Positions 23,248-29,800 of a DNA stretch of 46,604 nt are shown in pieces. A model generated the notes under the pieces. That model saw only the letters and a program-made list of their open reading frames with translations, made no database searches and was not told where the DNA came from. Position numbers and translations under genes: made by a program. How positions within the stretch are numbered: position 1 is the stretch's first letter; every line of letters starts with the position of its first letter. The stretch is from a virus, in IMG/VR virus record IMGVR_UViG_3300034092_001736, positions 1-46,604 of that record; one strand, given 5' to 3'.

Positions 23248-24114
23248 TCAGGAGAGCGTGAATCGCTCCTCAGAGGTCTCAAGGATCTCATGTGAATCGA
23301 GATCGTCAAGAAATTCTTTTTGTTTCGCGGACTTTTCACCTTTCGGTGCCTTATCTCCAATGCTCTTGGCGAGCTTACCGATGGGAAAGGATGCCATGGA
23401 GAGAAGCTCCTCCTCAGTAAGTCCGTAATCCACAGCTACTTCGATCAGCTTCTGGTTGTCCGCGCACCGCTTCGTTTGACCCATCGAGCGAAGACGAAGA
23501 GACGGGAAGGTGAACCCATCCTTCGCCAGTGCGACCATCCGGGATCGGAACGTATCCGCCCAATTCGACACAACCTTGGCGATTCCATACACATTCTCCA
23601 ACGTCTCAGGATCCGCGTTTTCCGGGTCGAGGGAGTCGGGGAGTGCGACTCCCAGCTTGTCGGCAACGCCGAGCACCAGACTTCCCAAAGCGGGGCAATT
23701 GGACTCGTAGGCACAGAAGCGACAGTTCTGGGAAGGGTTCAATTCCTCCAACGACGGAGTGCCCCGTGACCATTTGGAGCGCACGTAAGCGGCACGGGCA
23801 ATTACCACGCTGACCTGTTCCCGAAGGGATTCAAGGTCTCCACGATGGAAGGTATGGTTGGGGGTATCGTTGTAGAACGGGATGTAGAACACGAAGGTCA
23901 CAGTGTCGATGTCAGGGAATTTCTCAAAGACCCCGATGGTGTATGCCTTTGCTTGCCAGTTCTCAGACGGGTGATCGATCTGGGACACGCCCGTCTTGTA
24001 GTCAGCAAGCAGTGCCTTCTTGTCCTTGATCGTGAGTCGGTCGCAGGTTCCGTAGGTTTTGAGTCCGTAGTTGAGCGGGATCTCCAATTGGATTTCGTGG
24101 TATTCTGTAATCAT
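23248..24114 (-). CDS. RecB/Cas4-like PD-(D/E)XK nuclease, C-terminal subunit (split gene)
   Basis: This 288-residue protein holds the back part of an iron-sulphur exonuclease. Motif II is GTCDRL (D25), motif III LLADYKTG (D38, K40) and motif IV QAKAY (Q54). A C-x2-C-x5-C triad (C131, C134, C140, in CRFCAYESNC) follows. In Cas4/AddB-type nucleases these three cysteines join a fourth near the N-terminus to hold one 4Fe-4S cluster. That fourth cysteine and motif I are missing here but are present in the separate 81-residue product of 24576-24821. The ATG overlaps the stop of the 74-residue gene (ATGA). It probably degrades or processes DNA ends in recombination once paired with the N-terminal piece. 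The remaining C-terminal 120 residues are helical. Confidence 0.8.
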   Translation of the reverse strand: MITEYHEIQLEIPLNYGLKTYGTCDRLTIKDKKALLADYKTGVSQIDHPSENWQAKAYTIGVFEKFPDIDTVTFVFYIPFYNDTPNHTFHRGDLESLREQVSVVIARAAYVRSKWSRGTPSLEELNPSQNCRFCAYESNCPALGSLVLGVADKLGVALPDSLDPENADPETLENVYGIAKVVSNWADTFRSRMVALAKDGFTFPSLRLRSMGQTKRCADNQKLIEVAVDYGLTEEELLSMASFPIGKLAKSIGDKAPKGEKSAKQKEFLDDLDSHEILETSEERFTLS

Positions 24115-24335
24115 TGCTTTTCACGTTTCAGATATTTGACAAATTCAGCGATGTTCTTGGGGGTTGCACTGGACCAAAGGCACTCCCGTTTTTCACGGCA
24201 CCACCATCCGTACATCATATGGAGAGTTTCATCATCAAACTTGGCAAGGAGTTCGTTCTCCCTAAGGCGACTCAGGTCTTTTGCTTGCGACTTGTCCAGC
24301 CACTCGCCAACAGTATAGGATTCAGTTTTTGTCAT
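24111..24335 (-). CDS. 74-residue protein nested inside the split nuclease locus (unknown)
   Basis: The product begins MTKTESYTVGEWLDKSQAK and has a Trp/Cys-rich patch (YGWWCREKRECLW, about 42-54) and a basic helical C-terminus (EFVKYLKREKQ). It overlaps the 85-residue gene upstream by 14 bases and the nuclease C-terminal gene by ATGA. It lies entirely within the 476-bp segment that separates the two nuclease parts. I do not recognise a family. A small nuclease-associated or host-directed protein is possible. Confidence 0.6.
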   Translation of the reverse strand: MTKTESYTVGEWLDKSQAKDLSRLRENELLAKFDDETLHMMYGWWCREKRECLWSSATPKNIAEFVKYLKREKQ

Positions 24336-24579
24336 TGCTAGTCAATCTCCAAAGGGTTCCCTTTCGGCAATTGTTAAATGACTCCTTGTGGAGTCGTCGT
24401 GGGTCTCCTGTCATAACCAAGTGTAGCTTGGTTTCATTTAGCACTTTCGTGATGTTCGTTGTCTTCGGCCATGCAAGAGCTTTGGTCAAGTCCCGGATGT
24501 GCCATTGTTTGCCGTCACTCAACAGGAGCAGCAATCTGTCACGGATATCCGCCCGTTGTCCGTACCGTAGTGACCTCAT
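24322..24579 (-). CDS. 85-residue winged-helix-like protein nested in the split nuclease locus
   Basis: The ATG overlaps the stop of the nuclease N-terminal gene (ATGA). The sequence RADIRDRLLLLLSDGKQWHIRDLTKALAWPKTTNITKVL has the helix-turn-helix then wing pattern of MarR/wHTH proteins (helix about 10-19, recognition helix about 35-47). A Trp-containing strand (KGTLWRLTSNDKN) at the end could be the wing. DNA binding is likely, and a regulator of the early operon is one option. It is basic overall. The name rests on the pattern only. Confidence 0.62.
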   Translation of the reverse strand: MRSLRYGQRADIRDRLLLLLSDGKQWHIRDLTKALAWPKTTNITKVLNETKLHLVMTGDPRRLHKESFNNCRKGTLWRLTSNDKN

Positions 24580-24821
24580 TCTGCGGTGAATTCTGCGAGG
24601 AACTTGGACTCCATCTCTACAATCTTGTCGTAGATGCCGACTTCCTCCTCGTCGTGGAGTGCGGAAGGATCTCGGGTTTCAAGAGCTTCGTGAATGCGGG
24701 TTCCTTTTTCGGCTGCGGCGTTGCTGCCGCTGATACCTTGGTATCCGGGGCATCCGGCAACATACTTCAATGAGCTTGGGGAAAACACTGCGTGTCCCCG
24801 GTTTGCGTGGTCTGGTTTCAT
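24576..24821 (-). CDS. RecB/Cas4-like nuclease, N-terminal subunit (split gene)
   Basis: This 81-residue protein carries exactly what the 288-residue nuclease lacks. FSPSSLKYVAGCPGYQG (13-29) is the usual nuclease start with the first iron-sulphur cysteine (C24). AAAEKGTRIHEALE (35-48; H44, E45) is motif I. It ends SKFLAEFTAE, and the C-terminal gene begins MITEYHEIQLEIPL. Joining at the shared GAA codon would give an uninterrupted 365-residue protein. The stop overlaps the 85-residue gene, and the start overlaps the stop of the 69-residue gene, both by ATGA. It is either a functional subunit or a remnant; the retained motifs favour function. Confidence 0.78.
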   Translation of the reverse strand: MKPDHANRGHAVFSPSSLKYVAGCPGYQGISGSNAAAEKGTRIHEALETRDPSALHDEEEVGIYDKIVEMESKFLAEFTAE

Positions 24822-25027
24822 TCGTCGTTTAGTAGGTTCATCAAAATTGTTTTTACCTCGTCTTTGCTAACATCGAGGCGCAAGGATTCGATCAGGATTT
24901 TTAACAAGAACTGTGTGAAGTTTATGTCGCCAATCAGGGCATCGACGTTCATTACGAGTTCCGCAATCTCAGATTCCCCCATCGTGGTGACGATCATGTC
25001 GGCATCAATCTCTGGTTCCGTATTCAT
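24818..25027 (-). CDS. Small acidic protein (unknown), 69 residues
   Basis: The ATG at 25027 is chosen over a GTG eight codons upstream. The product (MNTEPEIDADMIVTTMGESE and on) is acidic and helical with a leucine-rich middle (FLLKILIESLRLDVSKDEV). It has no cysteine or membrane segment. It overlaps the 63-residue gene by 23 bases and the nuclease N-terminal gene by ATGA. The function is unknown. An acidic small early protein could be a host-factor inhibitor or DNA mimic, though nothing shows this. Confidence 0.55.
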   Translation of the reverse strand: MNTEPEIDADMIVTTMGESEIAELVMNVDALIGDINFTQFLLKILIESLRLDVSKDEVKTILMNLLNDE

Positions 25028-25196
25028 TTTCTGGGAAGGTAAAGTATTCACAGATCTCTAACATTATCGCATCATAGATCTCGTTCTTTAAAGATTCTTC
25101 AGATGGGTTGTCCGTATGCTTATGCGCCCGAGTAAACCCACAGTCAATTCCTTTTTCGATGCAGTCAGTAATGATCTTGTATTCGTTGGTTTTCAT
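25005..25196 (-). CDS. Small conserved phage protein (unknown), 63 residues
   Basis: The product reads MKTNEYKIITDCIEKGIDCGF, then TRAHKHTDNPSEESLKNEI and ends in an acidic aromatic part. The block G-F/Y-x-RAHKH-x-DNPSE is a pattern I recall from small proteins of marine T4-like and T7-like phages. No function is known to me. The ATG at 25196 falls one base after the previous stop; in-frame ATGs at 25205 and 25211 are possible but would overlap more. Confidence 0.65.
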   Translation of the reverse strand: MKTNEYKIITDCIEKGIDCGFTRAHKHTDNPSEESLKNEIYDAIMLEICEYFTFPENEYGTRD

Positions 25197-25197
25197 A

Positions 25198-25407
25198 TCA
25201 ACCATCAGCAAGCTTAAAAATCACATCGGGTTTAGCACCATCTTCCGGCATTTGGAATACCAGCATCGAGTAGATGCAGTCGAGGTCCATGACGATATCG
25301 TCCAGTGCCCTCTTCAAGATCGCTGGGTCGGACGGCATCGTATCAATACTACCTTGTTCGTGGTAGTGCCGCATTTCGAGTTTCACCTCGTCAAAGCGGT
25401 CGGTCAT
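25198..25407 (-). CDS. Small helical protein (unknown), 69 residues
   Basis: The ATG at 25407 overlaps the preceding stop by ATGA, the rule in this operon; an alternative ATG at 25431 would add eight basic residues. The product is helical with MTDRFDEVKLEMRHYHEQG, then DPAILKRALDDIVMDLDCIY and a C-terminus ending FKLADG. It has mixed charge, no membrane segment and no recognisable motif. It is probably an early protein of unknown role. Confidence 0.55.
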   Translation of the reverse strand: MTDRFDEVKLEMRHYHEQGSIDTMPSDPAILKRALDDIVMDLDCIYSMLVFQMPEDGAKPDVIFKLADG

Positions 25408-25613
25408 AATTTTTCGGAGGGACTTATCCATTTTCTTGTGATCTTTCTTTTGGTTTTGGGTGCTTGGAGTTCTTGCGCGAAAATCCGTTTGAGTTGATAA
25501 ACGGCACAGAACACTTCCATCATGTCGAGCCGGGACTCACGGGATGCCCACCCGCTGGCAGACTCGACCGATTCTATGACTTCCTCGATTGCTCGTTTGA
25601 GTTCTGGTTTCAT
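25404..25613 (-). CDS. Small helical protein (unknown), 69 residues
   Basis: The ATG at 25613 overlaps the stop of the 155-residue gene by ATGA; a longer frame upstream lies inside that gene and is rejected. The product starts MKPELKRAIEEVIESVESAS, continues as an amphipathic helix (DMMEVFCAVYQLKRIFAQEL) and ends with a basic tail (PKTKRKITRKWISPSEKL). No family is recognised. Confidence 0.58.
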   Translation of the reverse strand: MKPELKRAIEEVIESVESASGWASRESRLDMMEVFCAVYQLKRIFAQELQAPKTKRKITRKWISPSEKL

Positions 25614-26077
25614 GCGTCGTTGACTTGTGAGTCCTCCTCCCATTTGCCAATGGAGCGGAGGAACGCTTCGGTTTGTTGGCGAGCGGCGGCGTGAAGAATT
25701 GGAAAGCAGTCGTCGTTGCTCAATGGTGCAGGTTTCCACGCAATGACGCTGTCACCACCTTTATCTTTTCCCCAGTTAAGATAACGGGCACGATACCAAC
25801 ATGGGCTTACAACCCCGCCCGCAAGCTTGAAGAAGATCTTCGCGTTTCCACCGCACGGCATCGGGTCTCCGGGATGATGCACAATCCACTCGTCCGCGTC
25901 GGGTTCCAGCTTTTCCGGCTCTGGCTTGGTGCGGTCGAGTTCGGTAATCAGGGCGTCACCAAGCTCCACGGACCAAGATGCAATTACGGGCACGGGATGT
26001 GTTTCCCAGTATCCAAAGGCCAAAATTCCCTGCATCACGGCGGTTGCCGCTTGGAATCTTTGTTGTTCTCGGTTCAT
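25610..26077 (-). CDS. Early protein with Trp/Cys-rich C-terminal domain (unknown), 155 residues
   Basis: Residues 1-55 are helical (AATAVMQGILAFGYW, WSVELGDALITELDRT). Residues 60-120 form a compact Trp- and Cys-containing block (EWIVHHPGDPMPCGGNAKIFF, GGVVSPCWYRARYLNWGKDKGGDSVIAW). A helical tail ends EDSQVNDA. The HPGDPMPC...V-x-F/L-L-x-G...A..W layout is of a type I associate with small phage proteins of unknown function that occur in many phages. No enzyme motif is evident. The gene overlaps the next by ATGA. Confidence 0.6.
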   Translation of the reverse strand: MNREQQRFQAATAVMQGILAFGYWETHPVPVIASWSVELGDALITELDRTKPEPEKLEPDADEWIVHHPGDPMPCGGNAKIFFKLAGGVVSPCWYRARYLNWGKDKGGDSVIAWKPAPLSNDDCFPILHAAARQQTEAFLRSIGKWEEDSQVNDA

Positions 26078-26106
26078 ACAATTAAAAAGGTTGCCAATTT
26101 ACTGGA

Positions 26107-26463
26107 TCACTTCTGTCTTTGGTTCGGGAAGATCGCACGGAGCAGGAGAGGCTCCAGCCTACTCGCGATCCGTTCGTCTTCGGTGTCTGCGATGTGGTCC
26201 GGCGCGGACTGCTGTGCCCACCGCAGGTCGTGGACAAGAAGGTGCGCGACTTCGTGGACTGCTGTCGATATCAGGACTTTGTCTTTTTCCATAAGTGGCG
26301 AGTTGAACCGGACATAAGCGGTGCATTCGACCGAGTTCCGGTGAATGTCCGCGTAGCTTTTCAAGGTCGGGTCCGCCTCAAAGTGGGTCCGAAAGTGTAA
26401 CAACCCAAGAGCTTCCTGCGCCTTCTTGAACGCGTCGATGAAGATCTGGTCAGCGGTCTTCAT
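26107..26463 (-). CDS. Small zinc metallopeptidase-like protein (HEVAH)
   Basis: The ATG at 26463 overlaps the stop of the 26-residue gene by ATGA; an earlier ATG at 26484 is inside that gene. The 118-residue product contains STAVHEVAHLLVHD (H70, E71, H74), the HExxH zinc site, with an acidic helix downstream (DTEDERIASRLEP; E97 possible third ligand). It resembles SprT- and ImmA-type small metallopeptidases. In a phage early operon such a protein may cut a host repressor or another phage protein. The substrate is unknown. No signal peptide is present. Confidence 0.72.
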   Translation of the reverse strand: MKTADQIFIDAFKKAQEALGLLHFRTHFEADPTLKSYADIHRNSVECTAYVRFNSPLMEKDKVLISTAVHEVAHLLVHDLRWAQQSAPDHIADTEDERIASRLEPLLLRAIFPNQRQK

Positions 26464-26540
26464 GGTTCCGAAAAGTTCGCACACAGTGCGAGAGCGGTGA
26501 AGATCGAAAACATAACGACCAATATCACAGTTTCACTCAT
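26460..26540 (-). CDS. 26-residue single-span membrane microprotein
   Basis: ATG at 26540 overlaps the stop of the 67-residue gene (ATGA), and TGA at 26460-26462 overlaps the start of the metallopeptidase gene (ATGA). Coupling at both ends fills the gap between two genes exactly, which random frames rarely do. The product starts MSETVILVVMFSIFTALALC and ends ANFSEP: one hydrophobic helix with short tails. Its neighbour upstream is also a one-span membrane protein, so they may act together. The function is unknown. Confidence 0.58.
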   Translation of the reverse strand: MSETVILVVMFSIFTALALCANFSEP

Positions 26541-26740
26541 CGTTGCTCCTCCCAGTGAGACATGACACGAAGAGCGACAAGATCCCCGACCGTGGTTTCA
26601 AGTTCCATCTTGAGGTGGCGGATTTCGTCCTTGAGTCGTTGAATCTCACGATCCTTGACAGTGAAGGACAACCACGAAATTGAAATGCCGATGGATAGCC
26701 CAAGGCAGATACCGGACATGATCCCAAAGAAGTTGTTCAT
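26537..26740 (-). CDS. Membrane-anchored coiled-coil protein (unknown), 67 residues
   Basis: The N-terminal transmembrane helix spans about residues 4-27 (FFGIMSGICLGLSIGISISW). A charged coiled coil follows (KDREIQRLKDEIRHLKMELE) and ends SHWEEQR. The topology is like an i-spanin or a small membrane anchor, but it lies in the early operon, away from lysis genes. It overlaps both neighbours by ATGA. The role is unknown. Confidence 0.6.
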   Translation of the reverse strand: MNNFFGIMSGICLGLSIGISISWLSFTVKDREIQRLKDEIRHLKMELETTVGDLVALRVMSHWEEQR

Positions 26741-26952
26741 TCCAAGCTTTTGGTGGGTTGGGGTTTTGGTTTCGAGACGGGCTTGTCAAGGGGGATCCCT
26801 TTTGCGATCCGGTATCGATTCCGGTTGTAGTCCCGCGATTTCGTCGCGCAACTCGCGCAGCGGTTCTTGGTCCCGCCATCTCCCCCAAACGGAACCCGAC
26901 CGCACTGGAGGCAGAGTCCCTGTTCAATCTTTTGTTTTTGCCAATTATTCAT
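26737..26952 (-). CDS. Small zinc-ribbon-like protein, 71 residues
   Basis: The ATG at 26952 (MNNWQKQKIEQG) is preferred to one ten codons upstream that falls inside the helicase gene. Two Cys pairs are present, CLQCG (about 14-17) and CASCATK (about 32-35), with CxxC-x14-CxxC spacing as in zinc ribbons. A basic Tyr/Arg stretch (DYNRNRYRIAKG) and a Pro/Lys tail follow. It may bind DNA or RNA, for example as a transcription helper. It is a common layout in phage small proteins and is related to endonuclease-associated ribbons. Confidence 0.65.
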   Translation of the reverse strand: MNNWQKQKIEQGLCLQCGRVPFGGDGGTKNRCASCATKSRDYNRNRYRIAKGIPLDKPVSKPKPQPTKSLE

Positions 26953-26968
26953 GGTTCTACTATCTGGT

Positions 26969-28300
26969 TTACGCGACACCATGCAGGGTCGTCAAATTTT
27001 CAATTTTCCGCTGGAGTGCCTTGATGACCACCTCCTCGATGGAGTCCGCAGCGAAGAGCACCTTTTGAATCGCATCGGACTTGGCTCCGTTCCGGTGGAT
27101 CCGACCAAGGCACTGCATGTGGTTCTTGGCGGAATAGCACGGAGAGATCAGGGAGACCCGTGGGTAGTCTCCCTTGAGGTCGTGCAGCGAGATCCCGGTG
27201 CCCCCTGCGGCTATGTTGACGACCACTGCCCGTGCTTCGTCCCGCTGGAAACGGTCAATGGTCTCCTGCCGCTCCGATGCTGTCTGCCTACCGTCGATCT
27301 TTCCGCAACCAAGAGTCCGGGTAAGCGCATCGACCGTGTCTGAAAAATTCACGAAGATCACAACCGACTTGCCTTCAAGCAACAGGTCTTCCGCCATCTC
27401 CGCGATATCGGGAACCTTGAGCGACTCCGCCAACTGCCGTGCGCGTAGGATGTTTACGATGACGATGTTGTCCTTGTCCTCGACGGTTCCATTCTCGATG
27501 TAGTCCTCCATGATCTGCGGGGTCAAGCCCAGATCATCAAACGCCTTTCGGATCTTGGACAGGTTAGAGAACTGGATCGGTTCGTAGTGGACCATGTTTG
27601 CCCGAAAGGAGTCCGGGAAGTCCGCGATGCTGAGTTTGTGTGCTGCATGGTTGTCTCTTTCGTAAAGCTCGTTGCGGATGTTGGCGAGATACCGCTTCGC
27701 GACAAACTCCCACTGACCCCACGCGTTGCGGACACAACCGTGACGCATCATCCAAGAGAAAAAATTCGGCAGTCCGTTCTCCGCCTTATTGAGACTGTGC
27801 ATCTTCATTGCGAACCCCAGACCCCGCATCTCTGACGGGTTTTCCGCTGCGGTCGCTGACATGGAGTGGGTCACGTAACCTTGCTGAAGCAATGAAATGA
27901 ACAATTGCGCGTTCTGGGTGTATGGACCCTTGCACTTGTGAACCTCATCCAGCAGGACCAACGTGTTCTTTGGGAGCTTCCAAGTCATTATTTTGGATCC
28001 TTGCTTGGTCATCCACGAAGTCTTGCCTCCCCGGATCTTCTCGTAGTTGGTCACGAAGAGCGGAGTCACATTGCACTCAGCCAACTCGCGCTCCCACGAA
28101 GGGATCACTGCCTTGGGGCAAAGAACCGCAACGTGGTTGTCGGGTGCCTCGCAGTCCTGCACCCAATCCATGGCGAGTCTCGCCGCAACAACGGTCTTGC
28201 CCGTCCCGGTCGAGGAGGTGTCAAGGGTAGAGATCCCGGCCAAATGCTTGGTCCGAAAAAACTCCTTTGCTTCTATCTGCTTGTCGAAGAGTTGCTTCAC
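26969..28300 (-). CDS. DNA helicase, superfamily 2 (SNF2/DEAD-like)
   Basis: The 443-residue enzyme starts at GTG 28300; no ATG precedes the nucleotide site. Motif I is STGTGKTVVAA (GTGKT at 32-36), motif II LLDEVH (118-121), motif III SATAAE and motif VI QCLGRIHRNG (Q396, R400, R403). The second RecA domain includes VVIFVNFSDTVDAL and VVNIAAGGTGISLHDL, the SNF2-like ASxxxG block. It likely unwinds or translocates DNA in replication or recombination. It is shorter than most SNF2 proteins and lacks extra domains. A 12-bp inverted repeat lies between it and the resolvase gene. Confidence 0.88.
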   Translation of the reverse strand: MKQLFDKQIEAKEFFRTKHLAGISTLDTSSTGTGKTVVAARLAMDWVQDCEAPDNHVAVLCPKAVIPSWERELAECNVTPLFVTNYEKIRGGKTSWMTKQGSKIMTWKLPKNTLVLLDEVHKCKGPYTQNAQLFISLLQQGYVTHSMSATAAENPSEMRGLGFAMKMHSLNKAENGLPNFFSWMMRHGCVRNAWGQWEFVAKRYLANIRNELYERDNHAAHKLSIADFPDSFRANMVHYEPIQFSNLSKIRKAFDDLGLTPQIMEDYIENGTVEDKDNIVIVNILRARQLAESLKVPDIAEMAEDLLLEGKSVVIFVNFSDTVDALTRTLGCGKIDGRQTASERQETIDRFQRDEARAVVVNIAAGGTGISLHDLKGDYPRVSLISPCYSAKNHMQCLGRIHRNGAKSDAIQKVLFAADSIEEVVIKALQRKIENLTTLHGVA

Positions 28301-28317
28301 GGAGTGGACCGTAGCGG

Positions 28318-28351
28318 AATAAACAAAACCTGCAAGTATGTTTTGTTTATT
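28318..28351. repeat. Perfect 12-bp inverted repeat between helicase and resolvase genes
   Basis: AATAAACAAAAC (28318-28329) and GTTTTGTTTATT (28340-28351) flank a 10-base loop. The stem is almost all A/T, so it is more like an operator or a weak attenuator than a terminator. It starts in the 46-bp gap and overlaps the stop of the resolvase gene. Confidence 0.7.
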
Positions 28352-28826
28352 TTTGTTTTCTCCAATAACAAGCGATGAGATAAGCGTCGATCATCCCATC
28401 GTGTGGGGTGGTCGCCTTGTCGGACTTGGTCCAATCCTCGCCGGGACACATCTGCTCCGCGACAATCAGCGCAGCCTCCTTCGTTCCCTTGCCCTTGATT
28501 TCTGACAGCATCTTCTTCTGCCACTGCATGACCTCAACGGCATGGACCTGCCAACCCTTCATCTCACAGGCTCCGAGGATCTTGCCGAAGTTCATCGCCA
28601 TCGACCGGACAGCTTGGGAGCTTTTGGCATGGCGCAACGGTTCCTCGATCACGATGCAGGGTTCAGTGTGCAGGTCGAGGATCCAATCCCGGAATGCCAA
28701 TGTGTCCACTTCGGACTTGCCGTTGCGCTTGAGGATCGGCATGGTCCGCTTCGCGATGATCTTCCCGTGGCTGCGGGAGATCGCGCACAACCCACCGTCG
28801 ATGCCGTTGTCGATCCCAACGATCAT
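28347..28826 (-). CDS. RuvC-like Holliday junction resolvase
   Basis: The 159-residue enzyme has an RNase H fold with the expected acidic residues: D6 in MIVGIDNGIDGG, E61/E62 in CIVIEEP, and H142-D143 and D147 in PHDGMIDAYLIA. The length fits single-domain phage and pox RuvC-type resolvases. It cuts four-way junctions formed in recombination and clears branches before packaging. The ATG overlaps the DUF3310-type stop (ATGA). Confidence 0.87.
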   Translation of the reverse strand: MIVGIDNGIDGGLCAISRSHGKIIAKRTMPILKRNGKSEVDTLAFRDWILDLHTEPCIVIEEPLRHAKSSQAVRSMAMNFGKILGACEMKGWQVHAVEVMQWQKKMLSEIKGKGTKEAALIVAEQMCPGEDWTKSDKATTPHDGMIDAYLIACYWRKQK

Positions 28827-29077
28827 CGGACATCCGGGTCCGAAAAAAGTTCGTCCATGTTTGCTTCGTGCTCCCGCCTGTCGATCTCACGGTTCAGATA
28901 CCAGCGAGCTTTCTTCAGATCTTCCAGCGTGTTGCCCTTGTGCTCCGCACGGAGGACATACTTGACGACATTCCCGAGACAGAAGTTCATGTGCTCCGTG
29001 ATGTCGATGACCTCGATCCCGGACGGGTGCGAGGTGTAGTGCTTGGGGCGATTGACGGGGTCGTGTTCAGTCTTCAT
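28823..29077 (-). CDS. DUF3310-type phage protein
   Basis: The ATG at 29077 (MKTEHDPVNRPKHYTSHPSG) is chosen because upstream codons lie in the small terminase gene. The 84-residue protein has the DUF3310 blocks DPVNRPKHY, IEVIDITEHMNFCLGNVVKYVLRA and DLKKARWYLNREI. The family occurs in many phages and was once annotated as nucleotide kinase; its true function is not settled. It overlaps the terminase gene by 11 bases and the resolvase gene by ATGA. Confidence 0.85.
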   Translation of the reverse strand: MKTEHDPVNRPKHYTSHPSGIEVIDITEHMNFCLGNVVKYVLRAEHKGNTLEDLKKARWYLNREIDRREHEANMDELFSDPDVR

Positions 29078-29777
29078 GTTCTTCAATTGATGTTTCTTCG
29101 TCTTCTTCATCTTCTTCGTCAACTGGAAGTTCCTCCACTTCGGCATCAACCACCGTGCTTTTCCGCTTCGCTGCCTTGATGTCGAAGACGTGGGTCTTGA
29201 CCTTGTCCATCTTGACCGCTCCGTCGTTGAGCGCAGCCTTGCTGTTGGTCAGGATCGCGACATCGATGCTGATCTTGCCGCGACCCCCACCGGATCGTGC
29301 GTCAAGCCCGAAGCTCCGCCGGATGATCTGGTCGAGTTGGTCCAACTCCCGGATGGTCTTGGCGGGTTTGACCAGTTTGAGACTGTCCCGCATCAACTTG
29401 ACCGCCCCCGCAGCGATGTAGCTCTGATACTTCTCAGCGGGGGATGTCTGGGCGGCAGCGTGTTCCAGAATGGCGATATCCTCGATCTCCCGGTTCTTCG
29501 CCTTGTCGAGCTTGATGGAGTCGCTCAGAGTCCCGGTCAGGTTGATAGCCAGTGCATCCCCTACCGGATCGGGCAGCGGCTCACCGACCTTGATGTTGGG
29601 TGCGTGTCGGTTGACCTTGGGCGGCACACCGACTCCACGCAACCACCTCCGCAGGGTCGATTCGGAGATCTGAAGCTCCTGTAGGATCTTCGGTTGGGGG
29701 ACATCCTTGTTGTAAAGGTCGATTGCCCTCTGCTTCAACTGTTCCTTTTGAAGTTGGTGTTTGGTGGTTTTGGGCAT
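29067..29777 (-). CDS. Small terminase subunit (probable)
   Basis: The 236-residue protein has an N-terminal helix-turn-helix (QRAIDLYNKDVPQPKILQELQISESTLRRWLRG, about 16-49), as expected for a packaging-site recogniser. A helical oligomerisation region follows (about 70-190), with a strongly acidic C-terminus (ELPVDEEDEEDEETSIEEHED) that could bind the large subunit. It is divergent from the large terminase across 23 bp and heads the minus-strand early operon. Small and large terminase genes are more often adjacent and co-directional. A DNA-binding regulator is the alternative. Confidence 0.65.
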   Translation of the reverse strand: MPKTTKHQLQKEQLKQRAIDLYNKDVPQPKILQELQISESTLRRWLRGVGVPPKVNRHAPNIKVGEPLPDPVGDALAINLTGTLSDSIKLDKAKNREIEDIAILEHAAAQTSPAEKYQSYIAAGAVKLMRDSLKLVKPAKTIRELDQLDQIIRRSFGLDARSGGGRGKISIDVAILTNSKAALNDGAVKMDKVKTHVFDIKAAKRKSTVVDAEVEELPVDEEDEEDEETSIEEHED

Positions 29778-29800
29778 AATTTACATAACAAATCACCATT

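Noticed and set aside
24111-24583. Group I or II intron in the nuclease gene
   Set aside because: The segment is filled by two open frames with coupled overlaps, and the junction bases do not fit the U-before/G-after rule of group I introns.
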